Positions 25,001 through 36,350 of a DNA stretch of 64,000 nucleotides are shown here, one piece after another. The position numbers and the translations under genes are program-made. Each line of letters starts with the position of its first letter. Position 1 is the first letter of the stretch. A model generated the notes under the pieces. The model was not told the origin of the DNA. It did not search any database and saw nothing but the letters and a program-made list of their open reading frames with translations. This stretch comes from Amborella trichopoda (taxonomy: Eukaryota; Streptophyta; Magnoliopsida; Amborellales; Amborellaceae): assembly GCF_000471905.2 (NCBI RefSeq), contig NW_006496628.1, forward strand, positions 1,312,123 through 1,376,122, given 5' to 3'.

Positions 25001-28000
25001 CTAGGAGTCTTGATTCCACTTTTTTGGATCTCGATTCCAATTGCTATATTGATGACCTCTTCGTGAAGGCATAATTTTTTACAAGGATGTCCATTTGGGG
25101 CGATCCGAAACATAATTGAAAATCTCTTCAAGATCTATTACCTGCATCTCTATGGGCGTTTTGTATTTTGGATGTTTTGGCTTCAAATCATGGTTGAATG
25201 TTTGCAAAGTGTATTAGGTTTCTTTCTTTTCGTTATTTGGTCATCATTGCAGTTGGATTTTAATTTTAGCTTATTTAAGTTATGCTCGGTTTCTAGAAAG
25301 TAAGGTTCCAATCTTTGTTGGATTAGGAACCTTAGAGTTCCATATTTCCCTCGAATCTTTAGGAGTTCGTTTCCTATTCAAGAGTTATAGAGCAATAGAA
25401 CTTGGAACTCCGTATAAATAGCCATGTAGGCCTTTGGCTAATCATATTCAAGTTGTGAAATATAATTTGAGTTTTCAATCGGGTGAGAGACCACCTTGAG
25501 AGGAGATATCCGTCAACTCTTGTTGTATAACGAGTGCTCTAAAACTGTATCATAGGTTTGGGATAGTCTTGTCCAATATGAGAGCCCCTCATATTCTTTT
25601 GGTGGAGATAGTCCCAAACCCTGGCATGTGGCTCAGGCCACTTTTTTTCCCTTCATGTGCGGCACATCCCCGTCCAATGTTCGCCACAACCAAATTCATC
25701 GCTCATTCAAACCTTTCGACAAACACTAGCCAAATCATTCCAAACCCCAAGTAAACTAGCTTAAAAGCTACCCTAACCACATGTCTACCGTCCATAGCTT
25801 TTGAACTTGAGTTGAAACTGTAAATTGGCTTAATTTGACACTCTATCTCATAATCCTCCTGTCTTGCTGGATCTGTTAGATTCTAGCAGAACCCTGTAGA
25901 AATTCTAAAATGGCTCTAACTTAACTAAACCCTTTCCCATTGCCCTAATCCTAGTTCTACTTCATTTGGACCTTGTATTGTCCCTTGTGACCGTTATTAC
26001 GAAACCTTTATAAGGCCCAAAGCCTGCTTTTTTAATCTGTTTGGGAACCTAGTGCCCTTTGGAACTCCTAAATCCTAAAACTAACTAGAATTCCCAATCA
26101 TACAGAAGGCTTTTCTTTCTATGCCCAACCTCATGTGGCACACTCATGTAGGAGCCGAGCCCCTTGGTGCTACGTCATGTACTTTAATAAGGTTCAACTT
26201 GTTGGATCCGGTGATATACTTAATTAAATATATCCCTTTGGTTAGGTTTGGAAATAATGTTTTATCAATATTTTATTGAGGGGTTGTTTTTTTCTTGCTT
26301 TTTTTGTGTTGTATTTACTGTATCAGTAGAGATCTACTTTTCCCTTATGGCTGAGAAAGTATATTAAACTCTTTTATCATGAGAGTGGACATCCTTTTTC
26401 CCTTTTTTTTCCTTTTTTGATGCGAGATTAGACATAGATGGTTCCCTAAAATATCAGTTGGATCATTCTAGTGTGCAAATGATCATAATAAATCTGAATG
26501 GTAGTAATGATTTAGTCTTCCGTCATGCTACATTCTTTATTGAAGGTGGATACAAGTTAGGGTGTGTTGATTTACATGTCCATAGTTCAGAATGGGATGC
26601 AACAATTTGATTGTTATGTCCTGTCTTGAAAATTCCTTGGAATCTGGCACCTATTTACCAATTATGTCATGATATTGGTAACTGTGAGTGGGCATGTAGA
26701 AATCTTGAGGATTGTGATATAATGAAAGGAATTTCAGAAGACCTTGATCATCATGTGCCTTTCACCTCGATAAAGTTGCCCAGAAAGACATAACAGGAAA
26801 ATATGTAGGATACATGTGGCCAGTGACCAATGTCCTTGTAAGTACATAGCTAATTAGGCTATTGCTCCATGTAGTTTTCGCTCATTTTGCAACTTAGTTT
26901 CAGTTTTATGTCATCTCCATCTCACTTTCATTCTTGATTGATTTATTATACATGTGTTCAACTGTCATGTGATGTTTATGAAGACTATAATCTTGTGCTC
27001 GGTTATTCTTGTCTTGTGTTATTATATTGTTATGTTACCTGAGAGATTAAACAATTATCCTAGTAGTAATCGATTTAAATTTTATGGGCATCATTTGCTT
27101 CATTTTCTATTTGTTGCTAATTTGTCTTTCTATAATCCCATGGGTGCAAATAGTCTCGCCTCGTGTAATGCCATCTTTTATGGATGGATATGCATGGTTT
27201 GTGATCTATAGCACCCCCCATGGTGCTTACAGCCTGGGTTTCCTCGACAGTTAACTTCACTTGCTATATTGTTGTCAAACATTTATTCAATACTTCTGCA
27301 CATTCAAAGCTGTAAAAGACATTAGTTTACTTTTTTTTTGCAGTTTTCTAATTTATTATTCAAACAAGTTTTATGTCATATTAGTCAGACAGCATTCCCA
27401 ATCTATGAATTCATTTTGCCACTCGTGGGGCCTACCCATTGCCCTTTTTGAGTCTTGTATTTAGACCAACTTGCCCCTCCATAATTGACTCCCTTCCCTA
27501 CCCTCCACTCATCCTGCACCTCGCGCCCAACCTTTCGGCCTCCCCACCCTTATCACCTTGCCTCCTCACGCCATCAGGCTCACCTACCTCACCCTGCTTC
27601 TTCTTGCCAACCTTCCTTTACCAACGTCGGCCTCCATAAACCTTTGCCTTCCACCACTCCTTTCTGCAACGTATGCTCAACTTCTCAAACCTCAAAGGGA
27701 ACCTTGCGGAAAACATTCTGCTGCTCTCGAACATGCCCTGAGGCTTTCTCTCGTGGGAAGATTCTTGCCTCCGAGAAATGACGTTAAAGGTATCCAGAGA
27801 TGGGCAGCGGAAACTTGGGATGTGGCTGAACTCTCTTGCTGGATTCTTTCTACGTTTCTATTCTCTTTTCCCTCGGAGAATACTCTTCTCAAAGCTTTAA
27901 GGATTCAGAAGCCTCGTTTTAAGGGGGCAACACTTACGCTCTCGAGATGGAACAAAGCTAATGGTGAAGCAAAACCACAGACGATATGCATTACAATTTT

Positions 28001-31000
28001 TGTTTGCTTGTGTAGGAATGTGTTGGGGTTACATTAGAAAAAAGTTTAGAAATCTCATATATGGATGTCAAGGTTCATGCATGGGTACACACCGGTGTTT
28101 TGAAGCCTGGCAACCCGGATCAGGAATCATTGATCCATTCCGGGAACTGGCAAGGACCGAATACAGTTCCCCAACTAATCGCTTCCATATTTTTTTGAGC
28201 TTATCTAATGTTTTATTAAGTCCTCGCTAACTCCCCACCCCATAAACTCTATTCTATTTTTGTTTTAGTTTTTGTTTTTTTAATATATTTCTAGATCATC
28301 GATTTGGACCGATCTGGACCCATTTCGATCACCAATCCAGCAGTCCAACATGGATATGTGAAGTGGACAATCCACCCACTGATCCATGTTTGGGAACACT
28401 GGTGTACACATTTGTGCATTCTCATGCAAAAAGCACTTACAAAATGGACAAATATACCAATTACTTGAGCATGGATTGAAGTGTCATTTTCGAAGAAGTT
28501 TTTGATGATCTAAATATAGCATTATCTCTGCTATCTCCATCCCCCCAGCAAAGGTGCTTTTGTAAAGGACCGCCAAATCCTTGATGGTGCCCTAATCGCC
28601 CATGAATGAATCCACTCGAGGCACCTCTCTAAAACCCCGGTATGGACATCAAACTCGACTGGGAGAAGGCCTATGACAACGTTGACTAGGTTATCCTTGA
28701 TGAAACACACGCTTATATGGGCTTTGGCAGTTGGTGGAGGAAATGGGTCCAAGGCTGCATCTCCAACCCTCATTTCTCAATCCTAATAAATTGATCTCCC
28801 AAAGGTTACTTCCCTTCCTTGAGGGGGCTTCGTCAAGATGACCCCCGTGCCCCATTCCTTTTTGCTATAGTGGTCGAAGTATTCAGCCATTCCATCCATA
28901 GACTATTCCAATCTGGGTTCATGATTGGATCCCAAGGACCCACTATAACTCACCTACAGTATGCGGACGATACTTTGGTCTTTTGCAATGCCTCCCTTCT
29001 TGAGGTTGACAACCTACTTCTCTTCCTCAAAGTGTTTCAAGTGGGCCACAGGTTAACGTAAACATGAATAAGACCAAGATGACTGGGATGCCTTGTTTCC
29101 CAATGTCGAAAATCTTCCCTCCAGCTACCTCGGCCTTCCGCTGTGGATTGGAAAATCCAAACAAAGTCAATAGTACATGTCATCGATAAATTTGATCGCA
29201 AATTCGCTATCTGGAAAGGCCGCTTTCTATCCTCGGCAGGTTGAGTAACCCTTATCAATGCCACTCTATCCAATGTGGGCATCTGCCAAATGTTTCTCTT
29301 CCAAGTGCCTGCATCAGTCAGTTCCTGTCTTGAGCAACTCATGAGAAACTTCTTGTGGGTTGGCGATATTAACAACTACATATTCCATCTCATTTCCTGG
29401 GACAAGATATGCCCACCCTGCCACCACAGTGGTCTTGGAATCCGTGGTCTCAGGAAAGCCAATATGGCTCTTCTGGGGAAGTGGTGGTGTTATGCTGCCC
29501 AAGAGAACCACCTTTGGCAGCAGGTCATCCGCAACAAATACCACCTCGATCGAACCTCATGGTTACCCAGTTGTCAAGCCAACAGCAGGTCCTCGGGTGT
29601 ATGGAGATCTTTCTTCAGCTTTTTTTACCTCTTCAAAGGCAACACTCACTTCCATCAAGAAGGTGAACTTGAGTGAGATTCTAGTACGACATCTGGATAA
29701 GTCACACTCATCTCAAATACCTTTTCTCCTCTCTCTTTCTTTCAGCCCCTAACCACCAAGCTACCGTAGCAAATTTGTTTACCACACAGTGGTCTGCCAG
29801 AGTCTGGATCCCCATCTTTAGGAGATCGCCCTCAGATGCTGAGTTCTAGGAATTTCTCGACCTTTCTTCCCTCCTTTGCTGGATTTTCCTTCTGACCCTT
29901 TGTGACGACAATCATTTGGTGCCCAGCACCAACAGGGACTTTGTTGGTCTCCTCCTTTTATAGGGAACTCATCGAGGCCCCCACTTTTCCCTGTGACCCA
30001 GTCTCCAAGATCAAGGTCTTTGACTGGATAGCTCTCTCGGATAGAGTCCTAACAGTCGACGAGCTACAAACCTGTGCGCCATGTGCCTGGCCGCGGAGGA
30101 GACAAACACCCATCTCGTCATTCACTGCTCTGTGGCCCATTACATTTTGGGAGCTCTTCTTCAGCTGCTTCACTGGCAATGGGTGACACCTTGCACCATC
30201 CCCCTCCTTTTCACCTTGCTCCACTCTCTCCCTTGGGCCAAATCGGGCATTCCTCTGTGGAAGGCATCCATGGAAGCGTTCCTTTGGACTGTCTGGAACG
30301 AGCGTAATAGAGGGATCTTCCGTGGTAAGAGGTCCTTCTCGCTACCTTATCCAAAAGGATCAAATCGTCGATCATATTCTGGGAATCAAACCACAAAACC
30401 TTCAACAGCTTCCCTGCTTCGGCCTTTGACTTGGATTGGCTGGCTATGCTCAATCTCAGCCAGCATCGAGTCGCTCCGGACCTGTGGTGGAGACCACAGG
30501 AACCTGATCTTGTTAAACTTATTTCGATGGTTGCTCCCTAGACAACCCGGGACCTGCGGGAATTGGAGGGCTATTTAGGGACCACAAGGGCTTGGTTCTG
30601 ACCTCCTTTTCTGAGTACACTGGCGTCTCTAATTCCCAAACAGCTGAGGCTCTCGCCCTTCTCGAAGGTTTCAAACAGTTCAATCGCTCTTGGATATCAG
30701 CCTTGATCGTTGAAGGTGACTCCAGCAATGTCATTTCCTGGGCGAATGGATCGGCATCTTGCCCCTGGTCTCTTATTTGAACTTTTGACGCTCTCATCTC
30801 AGTTTGGGACTAACAGTTTATTGGAGTCACATTTGACGGAAAAGCAACTCAGAGGCTGACTGTCTTGCAAAGGCAGGCGCTTCAAATGCTAGTGGCTGAG
30901 TGAATTTTTTAAGACTCAGTCCATACTCTCTTGGGCGTCCTTGCCCCCTCTTCTCCCAAATGTGCAATCCTTTTGTCCTTCTCTTCTCCACCTAAGGTCA

Positions 31001-33298
31001 TTGTGGTATAGCTCTCCCAGCCTGGTTGGCAGCCACTTGTGCTGCATATAGCTACCAGATTCCAGGAATGAGACATTTTTTGTACACTTACCTTATTTAA
31101 ACAATCAACCTTTTAAAGAAAAACATAGCGTTGTCTCTGCTATCATTTCTTAATGATTATCTCAATATGTGGCTCCTTGACCACGCTGATAATTGACATA
31201 TATGCAATTTCTTGTGGATTTTTATGTTGGATATTATGGTAACCCTAAAATAAATGGAAAAACAGTGGCAGGGAATTCTGCAGGTGTGAAAATACATGCA
31301 ATATTTGTTTCCAAGGCATCGGGTGAAGTACTAAAAACCTTTGCGGGTACATCAGGATTGGAGCTATGGATAATCCCTAATTTTGAAAACTCTGCGTGGT
31401 CTATCATGGCCATCTCTTTCATATCGCTACTTGCATTGTCTGCTGTGCTTGCAACATGTTTCTTTGTTCGTAGGCATCGCATACGACGAGAAAGGCCTCA
31501 GACCCCTCATGTTCGTGAGTTCCATGGGATGAGCAGCCGATTAGTGAAGGCATTGCCAAGCCTCATTTTCACTTCTGTGCTAGAAGATAACTGCACAGCT
31601 GGAACATGTGCTATATGCCTAGAGGACTATGCTCCAGGGGATAAGCTAAGAGTGTTGCCATGTTGCCACAGTATGTTTGTTCTTCCCCAGTCACATCATG
31701 ATTACCTTGTGTTGCCTATTTTTTAGTACCATGGTGATTTCTTTTTCTTTTTGTGAAATCGTTTCATAACGTATTTTCATTCTGGCCCTGAATCCAGCAG
31801 TGTTAGCTGAATTACAACCTTTTTCTTTTTCAGTTAATGGCACTATTTTCCGACGAGCATTTGTGGATACTAATCTTGAGATGAATGCAAATGTTAATAA
31901 GTGTTACTAATTTTTTAGGGAAAATATCTTCGTACACCCTATTTTAAGGTTCTATTTCCTAATAGACCCAAGGTTTGGAAACATTTCATGTGGCATAGAG
32001 AACCCATGTAGTATATCTTGTAACCCCTTAGACCAACTTTATCCTTTTTGGCCGCTCCTTTTTAGCCCAAACAAAAGTAATAAAGACTTGTGTATGTATT
32101 CCTTTCTAAACCCCATTCTCTTTCTATAATGAGTTTCTCTCTCTCTAGAAAAAGGTTGAAAGAGAGATGGGGGAGAGAAAGAGAGAGGTTTTGGGGAGAA
32201 ACGCAGGGAGAGAGACCGAGAGAAAAGAGAGTGACTGTTATAGAGAGAGAGAGGGGGTTTTAGAAAAGAATAGACGCATGCGTCTTTCTTGCTTTCATTT
32301 GGGCTAAAATGGGACGGTCGAAAGAGGTAAAGTTGGTCCAGGGGGTTAGAAGATGTATTTTATATGGGATTTCTATGCCGCAAGAAATGTTCTCAAACCT
32401 TAGGTCTGATGGAAATGAAACCTCAAAATAGGGTGTACGGATATATTTTCCCACTTTTTTATCATTATTGTTTGGATGAGCCGAAATCTTGAGATGCTGA
32501 GAAAATGGCTATCTAACTGACTTCATGGAGTGGTTTGAATTCGAAATTCAAAGACACTGCCATATTTGACTTCAAAATATGAGAAATTTTGGTTTCATAT
32601 CACAAAAGAAATGTGATATTTCCCCTTTTCTTTTTTTTTTGAGAATGGAAATGTGATATTTTCCTTGACCAAGTTGTATCTTCTTAAATGGGAAAAGCCG
32701 AAAAGATAAAAGGTTGATTCCTTCTGATGTGTTTTCTTGGTTGTAAACAGAGTTTCATGCCATGTGTGTGGATTCCTGGTTGACAATCTGGAGAACATTT
32801 TGCCCTGTATGCAAGCGCGATGCAAGGACAGGCACCGGTGAACCCCCAGCTTCTGAATGCACCCCTCTCCTTTCCCCTACCTCCTCCTCAATGGCCTCCT
32901 CAGTCCCATCTTCCTCTGCTGCTTCACCTGCCATACAAATAGGAAGAAGTGGATCATTCAGGTCTCCCAACTCCTCTCGTGCTAGTTCCCTCTCGATGAC
33001 AGCCACCTCTTACATGCCTCATTCACATAGATCTAACAGTTTCTCATCGTCTCTAAGCATAAGCAGGAGCTCCTACAACATCAGGAATTTTCCATCTTCA
33101 TCGCAGAGATCTCGCCATTCCTTGGGCTACCCTCCTCTTGACCCAAGACTTGCATCCCCATATATCCCCAGCCCGAGCAATGCCTCTCCGCTGTATGCGG
33201 AATCATCATCAGAACGGCTTCCATCCCTGTTGTATTGCAGTGGGTCAGCTGCAAGCATCTCTCCTCTAGCCTCTGCCCACTCCTTACCTGGTTGCTGA
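18847..33298 (+). CDS. RMR: RMR-type PA-TM-RING-H2 vacuolar sorting receptor (spliced, 446 aa)
   Basis: The spliced CDS is 18847-19003, 23252-23482, 31266-31670 and 32751-33298: 1,341 nt, with all junctions GT-AG and in phase. The start is the only in-frame ATG after the stop at 18781. Residues about 14-32 form a signal peptide. Residues about 34-160 are the PA-type lumenal domain, with Cys62, Cys74 and Cys99 and the motifs [15 protein letters not shown] and FALIIRGGC. Residues about 174-197 span the membrane. Residues 244-285 are a C3H2C3 RING (C244, C247, C262, H264, H267, C270, C282, C285). The tail is Ser-rich and contains an acidic dileucine ECTPLL (300-305). RMR proteins sort storage proteins to plant vacuoles through the Golgi and prevacuole; the RING suggests E3 ligase ability. 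The length is close to that of the longer Arabidopsis members. I see no damage to the reading frame. Confidence 0.93.
19004..23251 (+). other. RMR intron 1 (4,248 bp)
   Basis: GT-AG intron with donor gtaaga and acceptor tttctacag. It contains a G-rich tract (about 19257-19305), a segment rich in gcctaggc-like words (about 20550-20830), an RTE LINE end (21400-21800) and AT-rich unclassified DNA. No other gene was recognised in it. Confidence 0.85.
21400..21800 (-). mobile_element. RTE-type LINE, 3' end fragment
   Basis: The left edge carries the (cat)n-type tail followed by cttcggagctttatccaatt, the inverted 3' end seen in plant RTE LINEs. Further right the sequence aligns with 24300-24490 (cacctaagtctactttcc, tatgtattcattccgaattc), which encodes the C-terminal end of the RTE protein. 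It is therefore a 5'-truncated, leftward-oriented copy. Confidence 0.65.
23252..23482 (+). CDS. RMR: RMR exon 2 (residues 53-129)
   Basis: Encodes most of the PA domain: [43 protein letters not shown] and [15 protein letters not shown]. Acceptor ctacag|ttcc, donor gcaa|gtaagt. One base of the next codon (Met130) lies at its end. Confidence 0.93.
24230..24990 (-). mobile_element. RTE-type LINE reverse transcriptase fragment
   Basis: On the - strand, about 24985-24880 reads [20 protein letters not shown], a hallmark of plant RTE LINE reverse transcriptase. The C-terminal region at 24453-24256 reads [16 protein letters not shown]...[12 protein letters not shown], the usual end of that protein. 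Stops and indels occur throughout, so it is a relic. Confidence 0.75.
25220..25560 (+). repeat. Possible LTR remnant with TATA box
   Basis: A TATA motif (ccgtataaatagcc, about 25413) is followed by text like that after copia LTR promoters: a short 5'-leader-like stretch, gagagaccaccttgagagg and a T-rich start region. No LTR ends, target duplication or coding part was found, so this is weak. Confidence 0.3.
27690..27965 (+). pseudogene. L1 LINE ORF1-like (DUF4283) fragment
   Basis: The readable frame contains [37 protein letters not shown] and [11 protein letters not shown]. This follows the order and spacing of the DUF4283 domain of plant L1 ORF1 proteins. It is a short piece without a start or Zn knuckle. 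It could belong to the same lineage as the LINE at 28536, but the intervening 570 bp is unrelated. Confidence 0.55.
28085..28411. repeat. Diverged dispersed repeat, possible MITE
   Basis: Imperfect inverted ends of about 26 bp (ggtacacaccggtgtttt; reverse of gaacactggtgtacac) bracket the segment. Its interior resembles 17641-17938 upstream of the gene. No clear target duplication was seen. Confidence 0.35.
28516..28535. repeat. LINE target-site duplication, left copy
   Basis: Twenty bases, atagcattatctctgctatc, matched at 31125-31144 with two differences. Confidence 0.8.
28536..31124 (+). mobile_element. 5'-truncated L1 LINE (RT, zf-RVT and RNase H), degenerate
   Basis: The segment starts inside the reverse transcriptase ([17 protein letters not shown], from about 28548), continues with LDWEKAYD, then [19 protein letters not shown] and [12 protein letters not shown] (YADD at 28960-28971). 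The zf-RVT region follows ([28 protein letters not shown], about 29340-29550), and an RNase H segment with [31 protein letters not shown] and VEGDSSNVI (about 30545-30770). An A-rich 3' end is followed by the right 20-bp duplication. Stops and frameshifts make it inactive. It lies in intron 2 of the RMR gene, in the sense orientation. Confidence 0.88.
31125..31144. repeat. LINE target-site duplication, right copy
   Basis: Reads atagcgttgtctctgctatc; two substitutions from the left copy at 28516-28535. Confidence 0.8.
31266..31670 (+). CDS. RMR: RMR exon 3 (residues 130-264)
   Basis: Begins with TG that completes Met130, then [19 protein letters not shown], the acidic-aromatic stalk ([11 protein letters not shown]), the membrane span, a basic cytosolic stop-transfer (RRHRIRRER), the conserved [19 protein letters not shown] and the first half of the RING to LPCCH. 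Donor ccaca|gtatgt. Confidence 0.93.
31671..32750 (+). other. RMR intron 3 (1,080 bp)
   Basis: GT-AG intron splitting the RING domain between His264 and Lys265. About half of it is the long-inverted-repeat element at 31918-32452. Acceptor ttgtaaacag. Confidence 0.88.
31918..32452. mobile_element. 535-bp fold-back/MITE element with inverted arms of about 190 bp
   Basis: The left arm begins gggaaaatatcttcgtacac and the right arm ends with the reverse of gggaaaatatatccgtacac. Pairing continues inwards for about 190 bp with mismatches, through ccaaggtttggaaacatttc, taaccccttagaccaacttta and agcccaaac.aaag. A GA-rich core (about 32160-32260) separates the arms. The word ttttttA occurs at 31911-31917 and at 32455-32461, a possible 7-bp target duplication. 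No transposase is present. Confidence 0.8.
32751..33298 (+). CDS. RMR: RMR exon 4 (residues 265-446)
   Basis: Completes the RING ([22 protein letters not shown]), then encodes the acidic dileucine motif ECTPLL and a long Ser/Pro-rich cytosolic tail ending SAHSLPGC, with the TGA at 33296-33298. Confidence 0.93.
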
Positions 33299-36200
33299 TG
33301 CAACTTGCAATTAAAAGACAGACCTAATGACTCATCAAAAGAGGAAACATGGGTCAGCAGATTGGTGGTGACGCTCTTTTGAGAAATTAATGGAGTCTTT
33401 GACTTCTGCTTTAGGCAAAAAGATTCGTGGTTCCGGTAGAAGGAAGGACTAACAAGGTTATTTATTAGGCTGAGTGGCTCGTTATCAGAGGAAATCCCTT
33501 TTGTTTTTTGGTTTTTACATGGCACATGCACGAGCAAACGCTCTGGGGATAGGAATGAAAGAAACATGCTCCTCAGAATTTAAAGAGTTCTAAATGATCA
33601 TTCTATTGTGAACAGGTGAAAGGCACCATTCGTATCTGCCCTTCCAAAAATGGATCAACGCTATCTCCCTTGTAACTGGTGGTGAGCATAAGAGGGCTAA
33701 CTAGGCATTTCGGCATTTTCTTGGTGAGCTGTACAGGTTTTGGCATTGGTTTCTAGCGAGTGTAATCTTCTTGAATCCCAAAGTGAGTTGAATGTCATTT
33801 TTTGTGAATGTTCTTTGCTGGTTTTCTTATATTTGTTCAAAAGGTTAAGACTGCTATTATGTGATTGGTTTGATGATCCATCTGGCATAACTGTATACTG
33901 TTCAGTAAGTTTTCAAAGTTTATCAAATGCGGACTTGCTTGTGATTGGTCATAATTCTTAACATGAAATTGTGGATGTGACTTCCGAAAAAAATTTATCA
34001 TGTCTGAGTCATGAAATTTTGTCTCTGTAAAAGGTTCTAGTTTCCTACAGTGCATTTGATAACAGAGAAAGCAGGAGAAAGTCCTATATGGGTGCGTTTG
34101 ATAACTGAGAATACAGTAGAAAGTCCCATACTTTCTCTCATCATACTGTAGCTTTCTCTAGATTGGAAATAATGAAATTGTGGAAAGTCGGAACTCACTT
34201 TTTCCCCATTTCTCTAGATTGCTCGTTACACGATTTTTACTATTTTCTTGCTGGTTATATGATTTTTTATTTTTTATTTTTTATTTTTTTTGACAATATT
34301 CGATATTTTATTGATCAAACTCTAGATGTTACTAGATTGCATTTACATCATCACAAATAAGTCAAGCATCCAACAGAGACCCGTTCTTAGCCAGATAGTT
34401 GGCCTACTCATTTCCATCGCTAAAGATATGTTGAAAGGAAACGCCCGTAAGTGTAGCAAGATCGACAATTTATTTATTTATTGTTGCGAGATTTTTTTGT
34501 GTATCGTGAATGGTTCCCTGGTTCATTATGGGGTTTTCATGTTTTCATTTTTTTTTCATTATGGGGTTATGTGGTTTATTTATTTATTCTCTTGTTAGTT
34601 ATACGAGTTTATTTTATCTTTCTTGTTGGCTATTTGGGATTTATTTATGAGTTTTTAAGAACTAAAAATATTTTATATGGATTTTCAGTGAATTAATTAT
34701 TTGATCAAATAACCAAATCAACATTCATTTTGATCAAATTCTTTGTTTTGCACTGCTGCATTTTGCAGTAGCAAAATCAGTCTAAAATGTGATAAAACAA
34801 TCACGTTTTTTTTATTATTTCTGCTGCAAATTATTCCTAATATAAGTATCTATGTTTATTGAAGTGATTGGATTAATTCTAATTCATTTTAACTTCAAAT
34901 TATATGGGAATCTAGATTGAATCTGCTGCTGGTTTGTAGAAAACCAACATAATTTTCTCAATCTTGTTAGTGAAGACAGGTAGTTTTCTATTTTATTTAG
35001 GTTTGACTCTTTTGGTTTAGTATATAAAATCTTTTATTACCATATTTTGTTTGCTGTTTTCTCTTATGTTTGTTGGTCGTATCTATACTCATTTGTCTTT
35101 AGGTATTTATATTTTGTTATCGCATTTTAGCACGCTCCTCTCGATAGTAATTTACTTTCTTTCTCATTTCTTGGTTAAGTTTTTCTATGTTCCTGGTGTT
35201 TCTGTGCCCTTTGTCAAATTATTTGCTCCATTTTATCTCTTTCTTTTCTGATTTGTCACCATTGGATTGAATATTTCCCCAACTTTCTATTTTGCATATC
35301 CTTTTTAGTAGTGGAGTTCAATTTTCTTGTAATCTCACCCCTCATCTTGAGATACTATCAGAAAGTGGAAGATCATTGGTATTCTTTATGGATATCTGTT
35401 ATCGTGCTTTCTTGAAACTATTGGGTCTATTTGCCTGCTTGTTTTATCACTCTATTTTTATTTGTTGCTTTGCATAGGACACGAGTAGTGGGTATAATTG
35501 AATATTGTATTAATTGTGAAATTGCTTTTTAGAATTCTTAAACACAAAGGGGTGTCAAATTATGACTACCCCACTTTTTTTGTTTTTTGTTTTTAAATTT
35601 AATTATGACTATCCCACTTTCAATTGCAATAGTGAGATCAGTTGTAGAACCCCAATTTATCTCTTCCAGTTACGCTAGAAATAACATATATTTGAGAGGG
35701 TGTATGGTAGCTAATAAAGAGGTCCGGATCATTTTACCCGGTGTTCAATTGCAACATTAAGATCAATTATGGAACCTAAAATGCTAGTAAGTTGGTAAAA
35801 TAGAAAGAAAATCTTATTGAAAATACACATTTTGCACATCAATTCAATGAAATACATAATGAATGGTTGAAACATGATGTTTTCGGCTTTCCCACTGCTA
35901 AACAGGTGAAATTTGGCTTTCCCACTACTAAACATGTGTGAAAATAGCAGCATCACAGTTTATTAAACACGGCTTCCACTTTTTGGCTATCAATTTTCAT
36001 TTTCTTTCCAAATTTCAGGAAAGTTAGTATCTGGGAGGATCCCAGCGAAACTGTAAACAAAGTTATCAAACCTACCCTACATATTGTGTGGTATATGCTT
36101 GAGTCCTGCCATAAGTATCTCTACTTAACCTATAAAAGCCTCAACCTCTATAATGCCTAACCTATAAAAGCCTCACGGGTCAACCAAACGTACCCTAAAA

Positions 36201-36350
36201 GTCAAGAATCTAATGCTAGGTGCGTTTCCACAATTCACTCTCAGGTGAAATTTAATCTAAAATATTAGTTGGCCCTCAAGGTTTTCGCTGTAACCTCTAC
36301 AACTTTGCTATCAATTTGCATTAAGATATATATATATATATATATATATA
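33299..36350. other. RMR 3' UTR followed by AT-rich intergenic DNA
   Basis: The first few hundred bases are the likely 3' UTR; the polyadenylation site is not evident. A repeated pair, agcaggagaaagtcctat and acagtagaaagtcccata, occurs at about 34070-34130. The rest is T-rich and holds no gene I recognise. Confidence 0.5.

Larger units (their letters stand above)
23483..31265 (+). other. RMR intron 2 (7,783 bp)
   Basis: A long GT-AG intron enlarged by transposons: an RTE LINE relic (24230-24990), an LTR-like remnant (25220-25560), an L1 ORF1-like fragment (27690-27965) and an L1 LINE insertion (28536-31124). The stretch 25560-27690 contains AT-rich DNA with no family I recognise. The acceptor is aaacag before tggcagg. 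Confidence 0.85.

Noticed and set aside
26611-26793. Possible extra exon in RMR intron 2
   Set aside because: The exons at 23252-23482 and 31266-31670 join in phase to the known RMR protein order, with no missing residues. The frame here resembles nothing in the family.
27439-27690. Pro/Ser-rich frames in a C-rich stretch
   Set aside because: Three frames are open because of composition. No motif is conserved except the L1 ORF1-like part from 27690.
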